NCBI GenBank assembly: GCA_026625165.1
Contig: CP112999.1
Coordinates: 1,864,741-1,928,740 of the forward strand
Source: Methanoregula sp.
Lineage (GTDB): Archaea > Halobacteriota > Methanomicrobia > Methanomicrobiales > Methanospirillaceae
Length of the DNA stretch: 64,000 bases
Direction: 5' to 3'
Every line of letters starts with the position of its first letter. The first letter of the stretch is position 1. Made by a program: the position numbers and the translations under genes. Below are positions 29,312 to 39,265 of the stretch, piece after piece. Under the pieces are notes generated by a model. The model saw only the letters and a list, made by a program, of their open reading frames with translations, was not told where the DNA came from and did no database searches.

Positions 29312-31003
29312 TCACTTGTGTGTGAAATACGCAACGACACCGGTGGTTGAGACCGCATCGACCCGTGCAAACCCGACGCGCTCGAACTGCACAACCTTCC
29401 CGAGCTCCTGCCGCACAGCCGGCTCGCACATGCCCTGCTGTTCGCCGTCCTGAGTGACGAGCGTGCACGGGATGCAGCCCTGTGCCGGCAGCCACTGGAT
29501 AATCGGCGCCTTTGCCGCCCGTGCTTCCGCGAGCGCATCGCCCGCGTACTCCATCTTCGGGATTCCACCATTCCATTTGACCTTCACATTGAAGAGGTCC
29601 TTGAGCCTTACCATCGCCATTGTAAAAGAGATCTCCGCTTTGGGGAGCAGCACCGTCCCGGTGAACACAAGCGTCCGCACCCCGCGTGCAGGATCAGAAG
29701 GGTGGAGCATCGCATGAGCAGTGTGGTCCGGCGCTCCTTTAATTGTCACTGATACCGGGCCGGGCACAAAGAAGTACCGGTTCGCGACAGGGTCGACAAG
29801 TTTCCTGCTCTCCGCGTACAGGTTGTCCCAGGAGAACGAGATGTCAGTCTCGCCAATCCCGATTGCAAGCATCGCGTTCTTCACTGCCTCCGGCGAGATC
29901 CCGCGGCGGGCGAGCGCCCGGAGCGTGCCGAGCCGGATGTCGTCCCAGCCGGTATAGGTCCCCTCCTTTATACCGAGCCGCATCTGCGAAGTGGAGAGCA
30001 CAACACCCTCGATTCCCATCCTGCCATAGTGCCGGTACACGGGCACCTTCCAGCCGAAATGGTCGTAGATGAAACGCTGCCGACGGGTGTTTGCTATGTG
30101 GTCTTTTCCCCGGATCACGTGCGTTACACCGAGGAGATGGTCATCGGCAACAACCGAGAAGTTCATGAGCGGGTAGACATGTGCTTTTACCTTCGGGTGC
30201 GGCGGGGAGTCAAGGATACGGAACGCAGGGAAGTCCCGCATCGCCGGGTCGGGGTGGTGAAGATCGGTCTTTACCCTGACAGACGCTTCCCCTTCGCGGA
30301 AGGTGTGATCGAGCATCTTCTCCCAGAGTATCAGGTTCTTTTCAGCAGAATGCCCCCGGCACGGGCAGGCGGTCTTTGCCCCTTTAAGTTCCTTAAAGCG
30401 CTCGTTGTCGCACGTGCAGACATATGCCCCACCCGTCTCGATCAGCTGCCTGCAGAGGTCGTAATAGAGCGGCAGCCGGTCGCTCTGTGTAACCGTTTCG
30501 GTGATGCCAAGGCCGAGCCATGCTATATCTTCTCTCACCGTATCGTACGCTTCCGGGTCAACCCGCTTGGGGTCGGTATCTTCAATACGAAGGATATACC
30601 TGCCGCCGTACTGCTTCACGTACGCGTCGTTGAGCACCGCGGCCCGTGCATGCCCGATATGGAGCGGCCCGGAGGGGTTGGGCGCAAACCGCATGACGAC
30701 GCCGTTTTCCGCTCCCTCAAGGTCCGGGAGGACTTTTTTGCGTTCGTGCTTCTCAGAGAGCGCTGCATACATGTCCGGGGCAAGCGCCTGCAGTTTTGCC
30801 ACCCTCTCACCCGGGGTAAGCCCTGCAACTTCTGAGATCACTTCCCGGGCAAGCGTGGAAATCTCCTTTGCCCGGCTCCGCAGTTCAGGGTGGGCTCCCA
30901 TCACCATACCGATAACGGCACCTGCCTGTGGGACCCCGCCATGCTTCACCGCGTTCTGGAGCGCACAGCACAAGAGCAACTCCTTTGGCTCCTGCCCTGC
31001 CAT
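29312..31003 (-). CDS. gltX: glutamate--tRNA ligase
   Basis: Archaeal-type GluRS of 563 residues. An alpha-helical N-terminal region of about 100 residues is followed by the class I motif PSGPLHIGHARAA, a Cys-containing insertion (CTCDNERFKELKGAKTACPC), the KMSKS-equivalent STSQMRLG, and a beta-barrel anticodon-binding domain like GlnRS. In archaea without GlnRS it also charges tRNA-Gln for the amidotransferase route. It is immediately downstream of the prenyl synthase (no intergenic bases). Confidence 0.96.
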   Translation of the reverse strand: MAGQEPKELLLCCALQNAVKHGGVPQAGAVIGMVMGAHPELRSRAKEISTLAREVISEVAGLTPGERVAKLQALAPDMYAALSEKHERKKVLPDLEGAENGVVMRFAPNPSGPLHIGHARAAVLNDAYVKQYGGRYILRIEDTDPKRVDPEAYDTVREDIAWLGLGITETVTQSDRLPLYYDLCRQLIETGGAYVCTCDNERFKELKGAKTACPCRGHSAEKNLILWEKMLDHTFREGEASVRVKTDLHHPDPAMRDFPAFRILDSPPHPKVKAHVYPLMNFSVVADDHLLGVTHVIRGKDHIANTRRQRFIYDHFGWKVPVYRHYGRMGIEGVVLSTSQMRLGIKEGTYTGWDDIRLGTLRALARRGISPEAVKNAMLAIGIGETDISFSWDNLYAESRKLVDPVANRYFFVPGPVSVTIKGAPDHTAHAMLHPSDPARGVRTLVFTGTVLLPKAEISFTMAMVRLKDLFNVKVKWNGGIPKMEYAGDALAEARAAKAPIIQWLPAQGCIPCTLVTQDGEQQGMCEPAVRQELGKVVQFERVGFARVDAVSTTGVVAYFTHK

Positions 31004-31966
31004 CTAGAAACTCCGTGTCACAAAGAATTCGCCGATGTCCATTAAGAGCTGGCGTTCCTGTGTCGGGGGGAGGAGCGCTAGGTGCCTGTTGCTGTCGGCG
31101 ACAAGGTCTGCTGCAACCTTCCTGACATCGGCAATAACACCTGCGTCGGTGAGCTCCCGGATTGCCGCTTCGATATCAGCATCCGTGAGGTCGCGTTTGT
31201 ATTTTAAAAGATCGACCCCTTTTTCCCTCGCCTTGATTGAAATAAGCGTCTGCTTTCCTTCGCGGAGATCGGAGGCACGGTCTTTCCCGCTCTTTTCCGA
31301 AGAAGTTAAAAGATCGATGAGATCGTCCTGGATCTGGAACGCGATTCCGGTGTTGAGCCCGAAGTTATAGAGCGTTTTTGTCTGCTGTGCGTTGCCGCCG
31401 CCAAGGATCGCCCCGATCCCTGCAGCTGCTGCATACAGGACGCCGGTCTTCTTCTTGACCATCTCCATATATTCGTACTCGTTCACATCGTCCCGCCTCT
31501 CAAACGACATGTCCATATGCTGCCCCTCGCAGATATCGGCACAGGCGCGGGCAAGCATCGATACCGCACGGGCCTTTGCATTGCCATCGGCATTCGAAAG
31601 GCAGATGAACTCGAATGCACGGGCATAGAGGACATCGCCGGCCAGAATACCGGTCGGGACGTCCCATCTGGTATGAACGGTCTGCACTCCCCGCCGCAGG
31701 GAATCGTCGTCCATGATGTCGTCATGGATGAGGGTGAAGGTATGCGTGAGCTCGAGCGCGAGAGCCGCCTGCATAATATCATAGGAGCTCCCGGGCTTCA
31801 CCGCATCCGCTGCAAGCATGACAACCGCGGGGCGCAGCCTCTTTCCCCCGGCAGCGAGGAGATGTGCGGATGCCATGTTCAGCTCACCGACCCGGCAGGT
31901 AAAATACCGGTCAATCATGTGGTTTATCTGTTCTGCGACGGATGAAAGGTAAGGTTCAAGCTCCAT
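31004..31966 (-). CDS. idsA: polyprenyl (geranylgeranyl/farnesyl) diphosphate synthase
   Basis: A 320-residue class I prenyl synthase that condenses IPP with allylic diphosphates for archaeal lipid chains. GGKRLRP, the first Asp-rich motif DDIMDDD and the second DDLIDLL are in place. It lies in the isoprenoid cluster, 12 bases after RNase J and directly before gltX. Product length (C15/C20) cannot be fixed by eye. Confidence 0.94.
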   Translation of the reverse strand: MELEPYLSSVAEQINHMIDRYFTCRVGELNMASAHLLAAGGKRLRPAVVMLAADAVKPGSSYDIMQAALALELTHTFTLIHDDIMDDDSLRRGVQTVHTRWDVPTGILAGDVLYARAFEFICLSNADGNAKARAVSMLARACADICEGQHMDMSFERRDDVNEYEYMEMVKKKTGVLYAAAAGIGAILGGGNAQQTKTLYNFGLNTGIAFQIQDDLIDLLTSSEKSGKDRASDLREGKQTLISIKAREKGVDLLKYKRDLTDADIEAAIRELTDAGVIADVRKVAADLVADSNRHLALLPPTQERQLLMDIGEFFVTRSF

Positions 31967-31978
31967 GGCACAATTCCC

Positions 31979-33316
31979 CTAGTTCAGTTTGAGGCGCTGC
32001 CCGTTCCTGAGCATATGCAGGTCAGAATGGAGCGTGTACCCCATGTCCGATGCAAAGTCCGCATAGCTCGCGGTCATTTTCATGGATCCGTGCGCAGGGA
32101 TGACATGCTGCGGGTTGAGTATCTGGACCATCTCGTAGTGGTCTTCGCGGTACGCGTGGCCGCTGACATGCAGGTCTTCAAATATACGCACTCCCGCAAG
32201 TTTCAGGTGCGCTTCGATCATGTACCGCTGCCCGAAGTTCATCGGGTTGGGGATGACGTTTGCCGAGAAAACGACCTTGTCTCCTTTGGCAAGCAGGTAG
32301 GGAGTGTCTCCCGTGGCGACACGGGTCAGGATCGAACCGGGTTCGCCCTGGTGGCCTGTGACAATCGGCATGAATTTTTCCTTTCCCTCCTTCATCATCC
32401 TTCGCATTGTCCGGTCGACGGTGCGCCGGTTGCCAAAGACGCTGGTCGTAGACGGGAACGAAACAAGCTTCATCTGCTCGGCAGTTACCGAGTACCGCTC
32501 CATCGACCTGCCAAGGAGCACCGGTTTTCTCCCGATCTCGTGGGCGCATTCCGCAATGGTTTTGACACGCGAGATATGGGAGGAGAATGTGGAAACAAGG
32601 ATTGCATTCTTGTCGTCCTCGTAACTCGTGATTGTGTCCCGCACAAGGTTGCGGGCAATCCTCTCGCTGGGACACCTTCCTGACCGTTCGATGTTGGTGC
32701 ATTCCACAATCAGGGCGATTACTCCTTCCTTCCCGATCTGCCGGAGCCGCGCAAAGTCCGGCGGTTCACCGATCACCGGGGTCCGGTCCAGCTTGAAGTC
32801 CAGCGCATAAACAATCGCGCCGTGCGGGGTGTGGAGCACCGCGACCACCGTATCGATGATCGAGTGCTGCATCCGCACAAACTCAAGCACCAGTGTCTGC
32901 GAGAGCGTGTACCGCTGCCCGGACTTCAGCGGGAAGAGCTTGTTGTTGACCCCGAATTTCTGCTCGCCCGATATCTGCTGGCGGATCAGCTCGGTGGTGT
33001 ACGGGGTTGATATGATCGGCGCGTTGTACCTGTGCGCCAGTTTGGGGATTGCACCGATATGGTCAAGGTGCCCATGGGTGCAGACAATCGCTTTCACGGT
33101 CCCCTCGACCGAGTTCATCATCGTGTCGTCCGGTATCGCCTTGATCTTTATCAGGTCAAGGGAGTGCATATTCTCGATCTCCGCGTCTTCGTGGATCATC
33201 ACCTGATCCAGGCGGAGTCCCATGTCAAAGATGACAATTTCCTTTCCGCAGCGGACGGCGGTCATATTCCGCCCGACTTCATCATACCCGCCCACTGCGA
33301 TAATCTCGATATCCAT
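31979..33316 (-). CDS. rnj: archaeal RNase J
   Basis: A metallo-beta-lactamase/beta-CASP ribonuclease of 445 residues, a 5'-3' exoribonuclease family. The metal-binding THGHLDHIGAIP is near residue 80. Further motifs are ALDFKLD, the beta-CASP VSTFSSHISR, and the C-terminal HVSGHAYREDH and IPAHG histidines. Its place between fni and idsA is a conserved arrangement in related methanogens. A Ski2-like helicase, known in other archaea as a partner of aRNase J, is coded at 58861-60987. Confidence 0.95.
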   Translation of the reverse strand: MDIEIIAVGGYDEVGRNMTAVRCGKEIVIFDMGLRLDQVMIHEDAEIENMHSLDLIKIKAIPDDTMMNSVEGTVKAIVCTHGHLDHIGAIPKLAHRYNAPIISTPYTTELIRQQISGEQKFGVNNKLFPLKSGQRYTLSQTLVLEFVRMQHSIIDTVVAVLHTPHGAIVYALDFKLDRTPVIGEPPDFARLRQIGKEGVIALIVECTNIERSGRCPSERIARNLVRDTITSYEDDKNAILVSTFSSHISRVKTIAECAHEIGRKPVLLGRSMERYSVTAEQMKLVSFPSTTSVFGNRRTVDRTMRRMMKEGKEKFMPIVTGHQGEPGSILTRVATGDTPYLLAKGDKVVFSANVIPNPMNFGQRYMIEAHLKLAGVRIFEDLHVSGHAYREDHYEMVQILNPQHVIPAHGSMKMTASYADFASDMGYTLHSDLHMLRNGQRLKLN

Positions 33317-33370
33317 GTATACTGTCTCCTGTTCTCGTTTTGTTGTGTGTGAATAAAAAAAATTTAAAAA
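33317..33370 (-). promoter_or_regulatory. T-rich spacer between fni and RNase J
   Basis: Just after the fni stop, the minus strand reads TTTTTAAATTTTTTTTATT. It could act as a poly-U terminator for part of the upstream transcripts or as an internal TATA-type promoter. A CAGGAGA ribosome site precedes the RNase J ATG. It marks the most likely break in the long gene run. Confidence 0.4.
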
Positions 33371-34462
33371 TTATTTCCTGATGCCCGCCGGATTATCCCT
33401 GTCGATCATCTGCCGGGTCTTTCCGGTGACAAACATCCGCGCTTTCCTAAGGTCTGTGACGCGGGCTGATCCTGTAAGGAACATTGCAGCATCCAGTTGC
33501 CGGTGAACCGCATCGATCTTTTGTCCGAGCGCCTCGTCGCTTTCAAGAGCGGCGGGAAGGAGCGGGAGCGCCATCCCGCAGAGGTCGGCCCCGAGCGCGA
33601 GCGCTTTTGCCATGTCCAGACCACTACGTATGCCTCCTGATGCAATTACTGAACCCGGGGACGCCAGCACTTCGCACAGGCTCACAACCGTGGGGATCCC
33701 CCAGTCTGCAAAGTCCTCGCCGAGGGCCATTTTATTCCTGTCTGCAGGGTTCCGGTTCTTTTTTGCCCGTACACTTTCTACCGCAGCCCACGACGTCCCG
33801 CCTGCCCCGCCTACATCAAGTACTACAACTCCCGCACCACGACACTTCCGCGCAGTCTCTGCCGAGATACCGGAACCGGTCTCTTTCACAATCACCGGCG
33901 TCTTTGTGTCCTTGCAGAGCGCCCGTATGGCATCGAGACATCCGGCCGCGTTATGGTCTCCTTCCGGCTGGATTGCTTCCTGCAGGAAGTTAAGGTGGAT
34001 TGCGATTGCATCTGCACCGATCATCGCGACAGCCTGCTCCGCCCATTCGATGCCATGGTCGCGGAGCTGGACGGCGCCGAGGTTTGCCACAAGAAACGCA
34101 TGCGGCGCCTCATCCCGCACCACCGAGAATGTGTCGGCAAGGCCGGGGTTTTCAAGGGCAGCCCGCTGGGAGCCGACACCCATGCCGATCCCAAAGCGCT
34201 CTGCTGCCCGCGCAAGCCTGGCATTCACCTCTTTTGTCTCCGGGTGCCCGCCGGTCATTGCAGAGATAAAAAGAGGAGATGAGAATGTCCGGGACAAAAA
34301 ACGAGTGCGCCGGTCAATCGCTGCCATATCGCACTCCGGCAGCGCGTTGTGTACGAACCGTATGTCGGAAAAACCGGCATCGCCACGCTCGATATCCTCC
34401 TCTGCGCAGATCCGCAGGTGGTCAAGCTTCCGTGACGATGTAAAATGTTTTTTGTCTCCCAT
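33371..34462 (-). CDS. fni: type 2 isopentenyl-diphosphate delta-isomerase
   Basis: An FMN-dependent isomerase (363 residues) interconverting IPP and DMAPP, the last step before chain elongation. SSRKLDHLRIC and DIRFVHNALPE lie at the N-terminus, ISAMTGGH, GVGSQR, then GGAGGTSWAAVE and the FMN phosphate loop SGGIRSGLDMAKALALGAD. It follows the IPK gene after 15 bases. Complete. Confidence 0.95.
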   Translation of the reverse strand: MGDKKHFTSSRKLDHLRICAEEDIERGDAGFSDIRFVHNALPECDMAAIDRRTRFLSRTFSSPLFISAMTGGHPETKEVNARLARAAERFGIGMGVGSQRAALENPGLADTFSVVRDEAPHAFLVANLGAVQLRDHGIEWAEQAVAMIGADAIAIHLNFLQEAIQPEGDHNAAGCLDAIRALCKDTKTPVIVKETGSGISAETARKCRGAGVVVLDVGGAGGTSWAAVESVRAKKNRNPADRNKMALGEDFADWGIPTVVSLCEVLASPGSVIASGGIRSGLDMAKALALGADLCGMALPLLPAALESDEALGQKIDAVHRQLDAAMFLTGSARVTDLRKARMFVTGKTRQMIDRDNPAGIRK

Positions 34463-34477
34463 GGTCTCCCTCCCTTT

Positions 34478-35230
34478 TTATTTTCTCACTTTTGTCCCGC
34501 CGCAGTCCCTTCCGATAAGGAAATCGGGGACGCGTGAGACATGGAAAATTTCAGACCCGACACCCGCACGCGCGAGGTCGAGCAGTTCATTGATCTTCCC
34601 TCTCATTCCACCGGTGACATCGGTAAATGTCGAGCTGCCGATATCGAGGGCGCGGGCAGATGCCGGTGTAATCTCCGGCACAACCGTCCCCCCATTCAGC
34701 ACTCCCGGTACATCGGTGGCGAGCCCCACACGGTCAATGCTGATCAGCGGTGCGAGATAGCGCACAAGCTGGTCACCTGACACGATGCAGGCGCCCCGGG
34801 ACTTGTCCATCACCACATCGCCGTGGATCACCGGAACCATCCCGAGGGTTAACATTTTTTCAAGCTGCCGCTTCTCGAATGCGACCAGCCTCCCGTTATC
34901 TGCAAACGCGACATGAAGCGGGTGGATTCCCAGCGCCTCCACGCCATGCCCCTGCAGCGCTGCTACTACCGCATCATTCAGCCGGGCAACCGCATGGTGC
35001 GTGACCGCGATGCCTTCCGCATGCCCCGCGTTTGCACCGCGGTCGAGATGATACCGCTTTGCTTCCGGATGGCCGCATGAGCCGGCGCCGTGCACGATTA
35101 CCAGGCCCGGTACCGGGTTTTCTGCCACTGCCAGTGCAATGTCAGCGACCTGCGCATGGTTGATCGCACAGTCGCCGCTCTTGTCGGTGATCACGCTCCC
35201 GCCAAGCTTGAGCATTACACGGTCAGACAT
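34478..35230 (-). CDS. ipk: isopentenyl phosphate kinase
   Basis: An amino-acid-kinase-fold enzyme that phosphorylates isopentenyl phosphate to IPP in the archaeal version of the mevalonate pathway. The 250-residue protein has LKLGGSVITDKS and VHGAGSCGHPEAKR, whose histidine matches the substrate-phosphate-binding histidine of IPK. The start is ATG 35230 (MSDRV), behind AAAGGAG and overlapping the mvk stop by 8 bases; an upstream in-frame start adds 6 residues but lacks a ribosome site. Confidence 0.94.
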   Translation of the reverse strand: MSDRVMLKLGGSVITDKSGDCAINHAQVADIALAVAENPVPGLVIVHGAGSCGHPEAKRYHLDRGANAGHAEGIAVTHHAVARLNDAVVAALQGHGVEALGIHPLHVAFADNGRLVAFEKRQLEKMLTLGMVPVIHGDVVMDKSRGACIVSGDQLVRYLAPLISIDRVGLATDVPGVLNGGTVVPEITPASARALDIGSSTFTDVTGGMRGKINELLDLARAGVGSEIFHVSRVPDFLIGRDCGGTKVRK

Positions 35231-36092
35231 GTTTCTCCTTTCGTGCACCTTCGGTGTCGATACCGGTCACGATCGCCCGGGCATTGCATGCCTCGATTGC
35301 CTTTGCCACCCGGTGCTTGAGCCCTTTTGGGGTTACAGCGACCATGCATCCCCCGCCACCCGCACCGGTCAGCTTTGCGCCAAACGCACCTGCCGCCCTT
35401 GCAGCAAGCACGAGACGCGAGAGCGCCGGGTGACCCACCCCGAGGGCATCGAGCAATGCATGGTTCATATCCATGTACCTGCCCAGTTCCTGCGGGTTGT
35501 TGAGGTGGTGGATCGCGTTCAGGCTCACCCCCTCGATCGCATCGAGCAGGTGGCTGACAATCTCCGGATGTTTTTTTTTGAGATCGCTTACCTGCTCTAC
35601 CATCTGGGAGGTGTTGTGCGATACGAGGGTGTCGCCGATTACGATGTGGAGGTTCTGCGGGGGAAGGCGCCGGCGGGAGGAGCCGGTGATCAGGACAATC
35701 CCGCCATAGGATGATACGGTGGTATCGGTGGGGCTTGCCCTGCCTTTCTGCACCTTCTTTTCGATCCCAAATGCCATGTCGGCGATCTCTTCCCGCGTTT
35801 TGCCCAGATGGAATTCATCGTTGATGGCGCAAAGCGTGGCAACCGTCACTGCTGCAGACGACCCAAGACCGGACGAACTCGGGATCTGCGAGTTGATGTA
35901 CACGCTGCCATTGACACCCAACTCGGTAAAGCAGTTGTGGATGTAAGGTGAACCCGCTGACTGGGGACGTTTGCTCTGGCGCACGGTCACATAGACGCGG
36001 GGCTTGATCGCCATCGCAATTCCGGGTTTGCCGTACACCACCGCATGCTCGCCGAACAAAAAGACCTTGCCCGGCGCACTCCAAGTTGCCAA
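35223..36092 (-). CDS. mvk: mevalonate kinase
   Basis: A GHMP kinase of 289 residues that phosphorylates mevalonate. SAPGKVFLFGEHAVVYGKP is at the N-terminus, the ATP loop SSSGLGSSAAVT is near the middle, and the C-terminal KLTGAGGGGCMVAV motif is intact. It overlaps ipk by 8 bases and follows the MEMO gene by one base. With IPK and Fni next to it, the archaeal mevalonate route is nearly contiguous here; HMG-CoA reductase is not in the window. Confidence 0.96.
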   Translation of the reverse strand: MATWSAPGKVFLFGEHAVVYGKPGIAMAIKPRVYVTVRQSKRPQSAGSPYIHNCFTELGVNGSVYINSQIPSSSGLGSSAAVTVATLCAINDEFHLGKTREEIADMAFGIEKKVQKGRASPTDTTVSSYGGIVLITGSSRRRLPPQNLHIVIGDTLVSHNTSQMVEQVSDLKKKHPEIVSHLLDAIEGVSLNAIHHLNNPQELGRYMDMNHALLDALGVGHPALSRLVLAARAAGAFGAKLTGAGGGGCMVAVTPKGLKHRVAKAIEACNARAIVTGIDTEGARKEKHV

Positions 36093-36093
36093 C

Positions 36094-36882
36094 CTATATC
36101 ACCGCAATGGCCGCATACCCCACGACTTCAGCCCGGTCACCGGTTACATCCCCGCTTGTCGCGTACTTAAGGAGCCTGCCCTGAGTTGCCCCCATCGCCC
36201 GGCACGCTTCCACCATGGCCGCAATCGGGCCGTACCCGCAGGCAGAGACCTTCCGCCTTTCAATGCGTAAAAAGAACTCCCCGATGTCAAGCGACTGCAG
36301 GGATTCGATCGCATACAGGTCATTTTCCCGGGCGAGCGCCTCCGGAATATAATGGGAGAAATCGCTTGACGCAACGACCCGCACGTCCCGCCTGGTAGCC
36401 CTGGCTGCGGCAGTTATTTTCCTGCCAAGGTGCATCGCGCTCTCTTCGTCCTGCCCGCCCATCATCACCGGTGCAACCCTGGCCCGGGGGAACCGGAACT
36501 TGATAAACGGCATCTGGACTTCAAGCGAATGCTCATCTGCATGCGAAAACTCGTCAGTTTCGATATCGAGGGCTTTTACAAATGCTTCGTCCGTATCGAT
36601 CACACCGAGCGGTGTTTCCCATGGGACTGCCGACGCTGCTGTCATGTACCCCCGGTGGGACGGGCCTATCACCACGAATGTGCCCGAGAAGTCAGAGGGG
36701 ATTGCGGCATATGCCCGCGCCGCAACCTCCCCTGAATAGATATACCCTGCATGGGGTGCAACAATACCCAGTGCATCCACCGGTTCGCCGCCTTTTGCAA
36801 AGAACCGGGTGAGCAGCTGCTCAAGATGATTGGGTTCCCGCGGGTAGAACATCCCCGCCACTGCGCATGCACGCATCTTCAT
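36094..36882 (-). CDS. MEMO1-family protein (AmmeMemoRadiSam protein B)
   Basis: A 262-residue protein of the MEMO family, related to non-heme-iron dioxygenases. The fold markers are VAGMFYPREP, VAPHAGYIYSGEVAA, VVIGPSHRGY, VASSDFSHY and the C-terminal ACGYGPIAAM. The conserved His and Cys positions are present. Its function is not settled. It is commonly coded between rpsB and mvk in methanogens, as here. Confidence 0.93.
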   Translation of the reverse strand: MKMRACAVAGMFYPREPNHLEQLLTRFFAKGGEPVDALGIVAPHAGYIYSGEVAARAYAAIPSDFSGTFVVIGPSHRGYMTAASAVPWETPLGVIDTDEAFVKALDIETDEFSHADEHSLEVQMPFIKFRFPRARVAPVMMGGQDEESAMHLGRKITAAARATRRDVRVVASSDFSHYIPEALARENDLYAIESLQSLDIGEFFLRIERRKVSACGYGPIAAMVEACRAMGATQGRLLKYATSGDVTGDRAEVVGYAAIAVI

Positions 36883-36948
36883 CGGATAAACCCTCTGGTC
36901 AAACTGGTATATCCAGATATCGGTTGCCAGAAAAGCCGGGCAGCCGGA

Positions 36949-37560
36949 TCAGATATCAGTCTCAAAGTCTTCGGGGGCCAGTGCCGTGGATATGCCGCGG
37001 AGCCGGAGCATCTCGCGGGTGAGCAGGAAGTAGACCATCGAGAGCGCTTTTCTCCCCTTGTTGTTGGTCGGGATCACAAGGTCGACAAACTTGGTCATAT
37101 TGTTGGTATCGCAGAGCGCGATGACCGGAATGCCGCACTGGACGCCCTCGTGGATAACCTGTGCATCGCCGATAGGGTCAGTGACGACAATCACTTCAGG
37201 TTCGATGTAGCCGTCAAGTACCGGGTTGGTGAGGAGGCCGGGTATGAATCGTCCGGTAGCTGACATTGCGCCGATCGTGTCGGCAAACTTCTTTGCCGGG
37301 TACTGCCCGTACTGGCGGGAGGTGACGACAAGGATATTCGGGGGCTCATAATGGTTCAGGAAGTTTGCCACGGTCTTGATACGTGCGTCGGTCTCCCGGA
37401 TATCCAGGATATAGAGCCCATCACCGCGGACGCGGTAGATGAACCTCTTCATGTCTTCGCTCTTCTGCTGGGTGCCGATGTGGACACCTGCCGCAAGATA
37501 ATCTTCGACAGGGACGAGCGGTTCTTTTAATTCAATTTCCATCTCGGTAACTTGGGTCAT
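36949..37560 (-). CDS. rpsB: 30S ribosomal protein uS2
   Basis: Small-subunit protein S2, 203 residues. Signatures are [55 protein letters not shown] and IALCDTNN. The ATG overlaps the enolase stop (ATGA). The archaeal form ends with a short acidic tail (APEDFETDI). It belongs to the long r-protein/RNAP run. Confidence 0.97.
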   Translation of the reverse strand: MTQVTEMEIELKEPLVPVEDYLAAGVHIGTQQKSEDMKRFIYRVRGDGLYILDIRETDARIKTVANFLNHYEPPNILVVTSRQYGQYPAKKFADTIGAMSATGRFIPGLLTNPVLDGYIEPEVIVVTDPIGDAQVIHEGVQCGIPVIALCDTNNMTKFVDLVIPTNNKGRKALSMVYFLLTREMLRLRGISTALAPEDFETDI

Positions 37561-38756
37561 ATCTGTTCCTCTATGCGAATCAGTTCGTTCAGTTTTGCAA
37601 TGCGTTCCCCGCCAACCACACCGGTTTTTAAGAAAACACAGGAGAACGCGGTTGCGAGGTGTGCAATTGTCGTATCAGTGGTCTCACCGGACCGGTGGCT
37701 CATCACCGTGTCCAACCCCTGGGTATGGGCAAGCCTGACCGCGTCAAAGGTGTCAGTCAGGGTGCCCACCTGGTTGGGTTTGATCAGTACGCAGTTCGCG
37801 GATGCCGATTCGATGCCCTGCAGGATACGGTCGACCTGCGTGACAAAGATGTCGTCACCGCAGACAAGGCACCGGTCACCGACCTGTGCGTTGAGATCGG
37901 CAAAGCCGGAAAAGTCCTCTTCATGCATCGGGTCTTCGACATAGACAAGCTTGTATTTGTCCACAAGCTCCGCGATGTACGCGACCTGATCTTCGGTGGA
38001 GCGCTTCTTCCTGCGGTACTTGTAATGCCCATCGCTCCAGAGCTGGCTTGCCGCAACATCGATGCCCATATCTACAGATACGTTCATCTCGTCGGCAACG
38101 GTACTGCAGGCTTCGGCAATAATATCGAATGCAAGGGCGTCATCTATCTGGGGCGCCCATGCACCCTCGTCTCCCTTGCCGCATGCCTTGCCCTTCTTGT
38201 TCAGGATCTCTTTGACGGTGCGGTGCACTGCTGCGTTAGCAAATACTGCTTCCTGCACATCGGCAGCATCGCCCGTGACCACCAGGAACTCCTGGATCTC
38301 GGTCGCATCTGCAGCGTGCGCACCGCCGCCGATCACGTTCCCGAGCGGGAGCGGCATCTCGGTAACAAACGCCCCGGCAAGGTACCGGAAGAGGGGCATG
38401 CCCCCTGCCGACGCAGCGGCTTTTGCGTTTGCAAGCGACAGGGCGACGGCGACATTTGCACCGATGCCGGAGAAGTTGTCTGTCCCGTCAATATCCCGGA
38501 GCTGCTCGTCAAACCCCGCCTGATCGGATGCGTCCAGGCCGATAAGGGCCGGCAGAAGGTTTGCCATTGCGCTCTCGACTGCATCCCCCGGGGGAAGGAC
38601 TTTTGCCTCCCGTGACCCGGTGCTTGCACCGGCAGGGGCTGCTGCCCGGCCGAACCCTGATGTCGTGAGGATATCGGCTTCGACTGTCGGGTTCCCCCGG
38701 CTGTCCAGGATAACCCGGAGCTCGACTGCTTCAATCAACGTCATGGGTGTGTTCAC
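37557..38756 (-). CDS. eno: enolase
   Basis: Phosphopyruvate hydratase (2-phosphoglycerate to PEP), 399 residues. [12 protein letters not shown] is at the N-terminus, with FSGIGANVA, the metal/active-site segments [10 protein letters not shown] and [11 protein letters not shown], and the C-terminal [17 protein letters not shown] start (38756) overlaps the rpoK stop (GTGA); an ATG four codons later is the alternative. ApgM, the preceding glycolytic enzyme, is coded at 55669-56904. Confidence 0.97.
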   Translation of the reverse strand: MNTPMTLIEAVELRVILDSRGNPTVEADILTTSGFGRAAAPAGASTGSREAKVLPPGDAVESAMANLLPALIGLDASDQAGFDEQLRDIDGTDNFSGIGANVAVALSLANAKAAASAGGMPLFRYLAGAFVTEMPLPLGNVIGGGAHAADATEIQEFLVVTGDAADVQEAVFANAAVHRTVKEILNKKGKACGKGDEGAWAPQIDDALAFDIIAEACSTVADEMNVSVDMGIDVAASQLWSDGHYKYRRKKRSTEDQVAYIAELVDKYKLVYVEDPMHEEDFSGFADLNAQVGDRCLVCGDDIFVTQVDRILQGIESASANCVLIKPNQVGTLTDTFDAVRLAHTQGLDTVMSHRSGETTDTTIAHLATAFSCVFLKTGVVGGERIAKLNELIRIEEQI

Positions 38757-38926
38757 TTCCTCTTTACGGTAATGGGTATTTTGTTTTGGGTGAATTCGTC
38801 GATCGCAATCTCCAGCGGATCGATCCTTTCGGTTTTGATGAGTAATGGTGCACCCATTGATATCTGCAGAGCACGGGCTCCGATAATCCGCGCCCGTTCA
38901 TACCGGGTATATTGTGGTGTCTGCAT
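38753..38926 (-). CDS. rpoK: DNA-directed RNA polymerase subunit K
   Basis: The omega/Rpb6 counterpart, a 57-residue subunit starting [20 protein letters not shown], with the conserved GAPLLI and [10 protein letters not shown] segments and a basic C-terminus (PITVKRK). It helps assemble the polymerase clamp. It sits between tRNA-Pro and enolase, overlapping the latter by four bases. Confidence 0.95.
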   Translation of the reverse strand: MQTPQYTRYERARIIGARALQISMGAPLLIKTERIDPLEIAIDEFTQNKIPITVKRK

Positions 38927-38956
38927 GTGTCTTCCTCAGAATGGTCTAAATTAAAA

Positions 38957-39031
38957 TGGGGTCGCTGAGATTCGAACTCAGGTCACTGCGTCCCGAACGC
39001 AATAGGATGGACCAGGCTACCCTACGACCCC
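38957..39031 (-). tRNA. tRNA-Pro (CGG)
   Basis: A 75-base cloverleaf on the minus strand: acceptor GGGGTCG/CGACCCC with discriminator A, D-arm, and anticodon stem TTGCG/CGCAG around the loop TTCGGGA (anticodon CGG). The T-arm has TTCGAAT. CCA is not encoded. It is embedded between rpoN and rpoK, so it must be cut out of, or initiated inside, the r-protein transcript. Confidence 0.93.
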
Positions 39032-39046
39032 CCATAAATGCGCCTC

Positions 39047-39235
39047 TCACTGGTACGGGTTGAGCTCATCGATGATCTCATTGTGCGTGAGCAGCATGCG
39101 CCGGCAGCAGTAGCGGGTAAGACCGAGGTCATCGAGGATCTTTTTGGGATCCTCGCCAGCTGCCCGCCTCAATTTAAACTCTTCAAACGCTGTGGAGACT
39201 GGTTTTCCACAGGTGAAGCATCGTACGGGTATCAC
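39047..39235 (-). CDS. rpoN: DNA-directed RNA polymerase subunit N
   Basis: The Rpb10 counterpart, 62 residues ([13 protein letters not shown]). Zinc ligands are C6 and C9 of CFTC and the YCCRRM pair at about 43-44. It is a small structural subunit of the archaeal RNA polymerase. It lies 30 bases after rpsI and 15 bases before tRNA-Pro. Confidence 0.97.
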   Translation of the reverse strand: MIPVRCFTCGKPVSTAFEEFKLRRAAGEDPKKILDDLGLTRYCCRRMLLTHNEIIDELNPYQ

Positions 39236-39265
39236 GATTGTCGACCTCTCATTCTTTCTTTTATC

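Noticed and set aside
33612-34760. 382-residue plus-strand ORF over fni and ipk
   Set aside because: Runs antisense to two well-identified genes; Ser/Arg/Pro-rich composition typical of shadow frames.
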